A DNA stretch of 64,000 bases from Rikenellaceae bacterium. GTDB taxonomy: Bacteria > Bacteroidota > Bacteroidia > Bacteroidales > Rikenellaceae. This document shows, one piece after another, positions 63,846-64,000 of the stretch. The stretch covers positions 1 to 64,000 of the forward strand of contig JAFRZW010000007.1 of NCBI GenBank assembly GCA_017442365.1, written 5' to 3'. Below the pieces are notes generated by a model. It did not search any database. It was not told where the DNA came from and saw only the letters and a list, made by a program, of their open reading frames with translations. Position 1 is the first letter of the stretch; the number at the start of each line of letters is the position of its first letter. A program made the position numbers and the translations under genes.

Positions 63846-64000
63846 ATGAAGGCAATACTCGGACAATATCACTACGCACCGCACCGCCGCAACTGGGGTG
63901 TTTGGGTTTGGACATCGGTAACTGAAACAGGCGCATCGGGAACATTCGTTAAGGATTTCCAGAGCAAAGAGGAGGCGAGAGAGTATGTGTGGAAGATGAA
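63846..64000 (+). CDS. Hypothetical protein, cut by the window end
   Basis: The first 51 codons of a gene that runs out of the window. The start (MKAILGQYHYAPHRRNWGVW) is followed by WTSVTETGASGTFVKDFQ and a Glu/Lys-rich helix (SKEEAREYVW). It is short-protein-like and soluble; I do not recognise a family. A good promoter and ribosome-binding site precede it. Confidence 0.5.
   Translation, partial: MKAILGQYHYAPHRRNWGVWVWTSVTETGASGTFVKDFQSKEEAREYVWKM

Overview
The window looks like a chromosomal segment of a gut-type Bacteroidetes, most likely Alistipes or a close Rikenellaceae relative. The grounds are a SusC/SusD pair, an ATP synthase operon in the order beta-epsilon-a-c-b-delta-alpha-gamma, an rseC-rnfBCDGEA cluster, a nadK-uppS-bamA-skp-skp cluster, start sites without a consistent Shine-Dalgarno, and repeated matches to the Bacteroidetes promoter (TTTG, about 19-20 bases, TAnnTTTG). 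The genus is an inference from style and gene order; no 16S gene is present.

Layout. 1-5255: an orphan SusCD nutrient-uptake pair. 5413-12347: the complete F1Fo ATP synthase operon with promoter and terminator. 12343-14489: a secreted alpha/beta hydrolase, tRNA-Arg(TCT) and a foreign-looking GIY-YIG-type gene with a dyad over its promoter. 14617-15882: an NCS2 nucleobase permease. 16013-22683: a five-gene sugar-nucleotide block (membrane 4,6-dehydratase, UDP-glucose dehydrogenase, UDP-glucuronate epimerase-like protein, an aldolase fused to a second domain, and a CMP-sugar synthetase-like protein). 22862-27186: coaD, lpxD, a TlpA-like lipoprotein, ruvC and a thioredoxin-fold protein lacking both active-site cysteines. 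27267-31237: tRNA-Arg(ACG), a secreted unknown, cca, an SGNH hydrolase and pdxJ. 31291-36816: nadK, uppS, bamA and two Skp-like chaperones. 37159-41569: an exported rubrerythrin-like protein, nitronate monooxygenase, adk, thiL and a small lipoprotein. 41899-44320: rpsF-rpsR-rplI, tatC and tatA. 44515-51734: nadE, rseC and rnfBCDGEA. 52062-57711: a protein with two retropepsin-like DTG motifs, smpB, tsaB, a dCMP deaminase-like gene, an unrecognised hydrolase and glutamine synthetase. 57901-64000: a 41-base 3' fragment of a tRNA-Thr(GGT)-like gene, then AT-rich DNA, a replication-initiator-like gene with direct repeats upstream, a MFS/HlyD/TolC efflux operon and two small genes. This looks like one end of an integrated mobile element that continues past the window.

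How it fits together. Most of the window is core metabolism and envelope biogenesis: energy coupling (ATP synthase, Rnf), cofactors (CoA, NAD, NADP, PLP, thiamine), outer-membrane assembly (LpxD, BamA, Skp) and Tat export. The accessory interest lies in the sugar-nucleotide block, the exported redox and protease proteins, short heptad repeats of ATTCAAR type, a possible small RNA at 41634-41767, and above all the putative tRNA-Thr-integrated element at the right end. I found no CRISPR array, rRNA operon or recognisable integrase or transposase gene.
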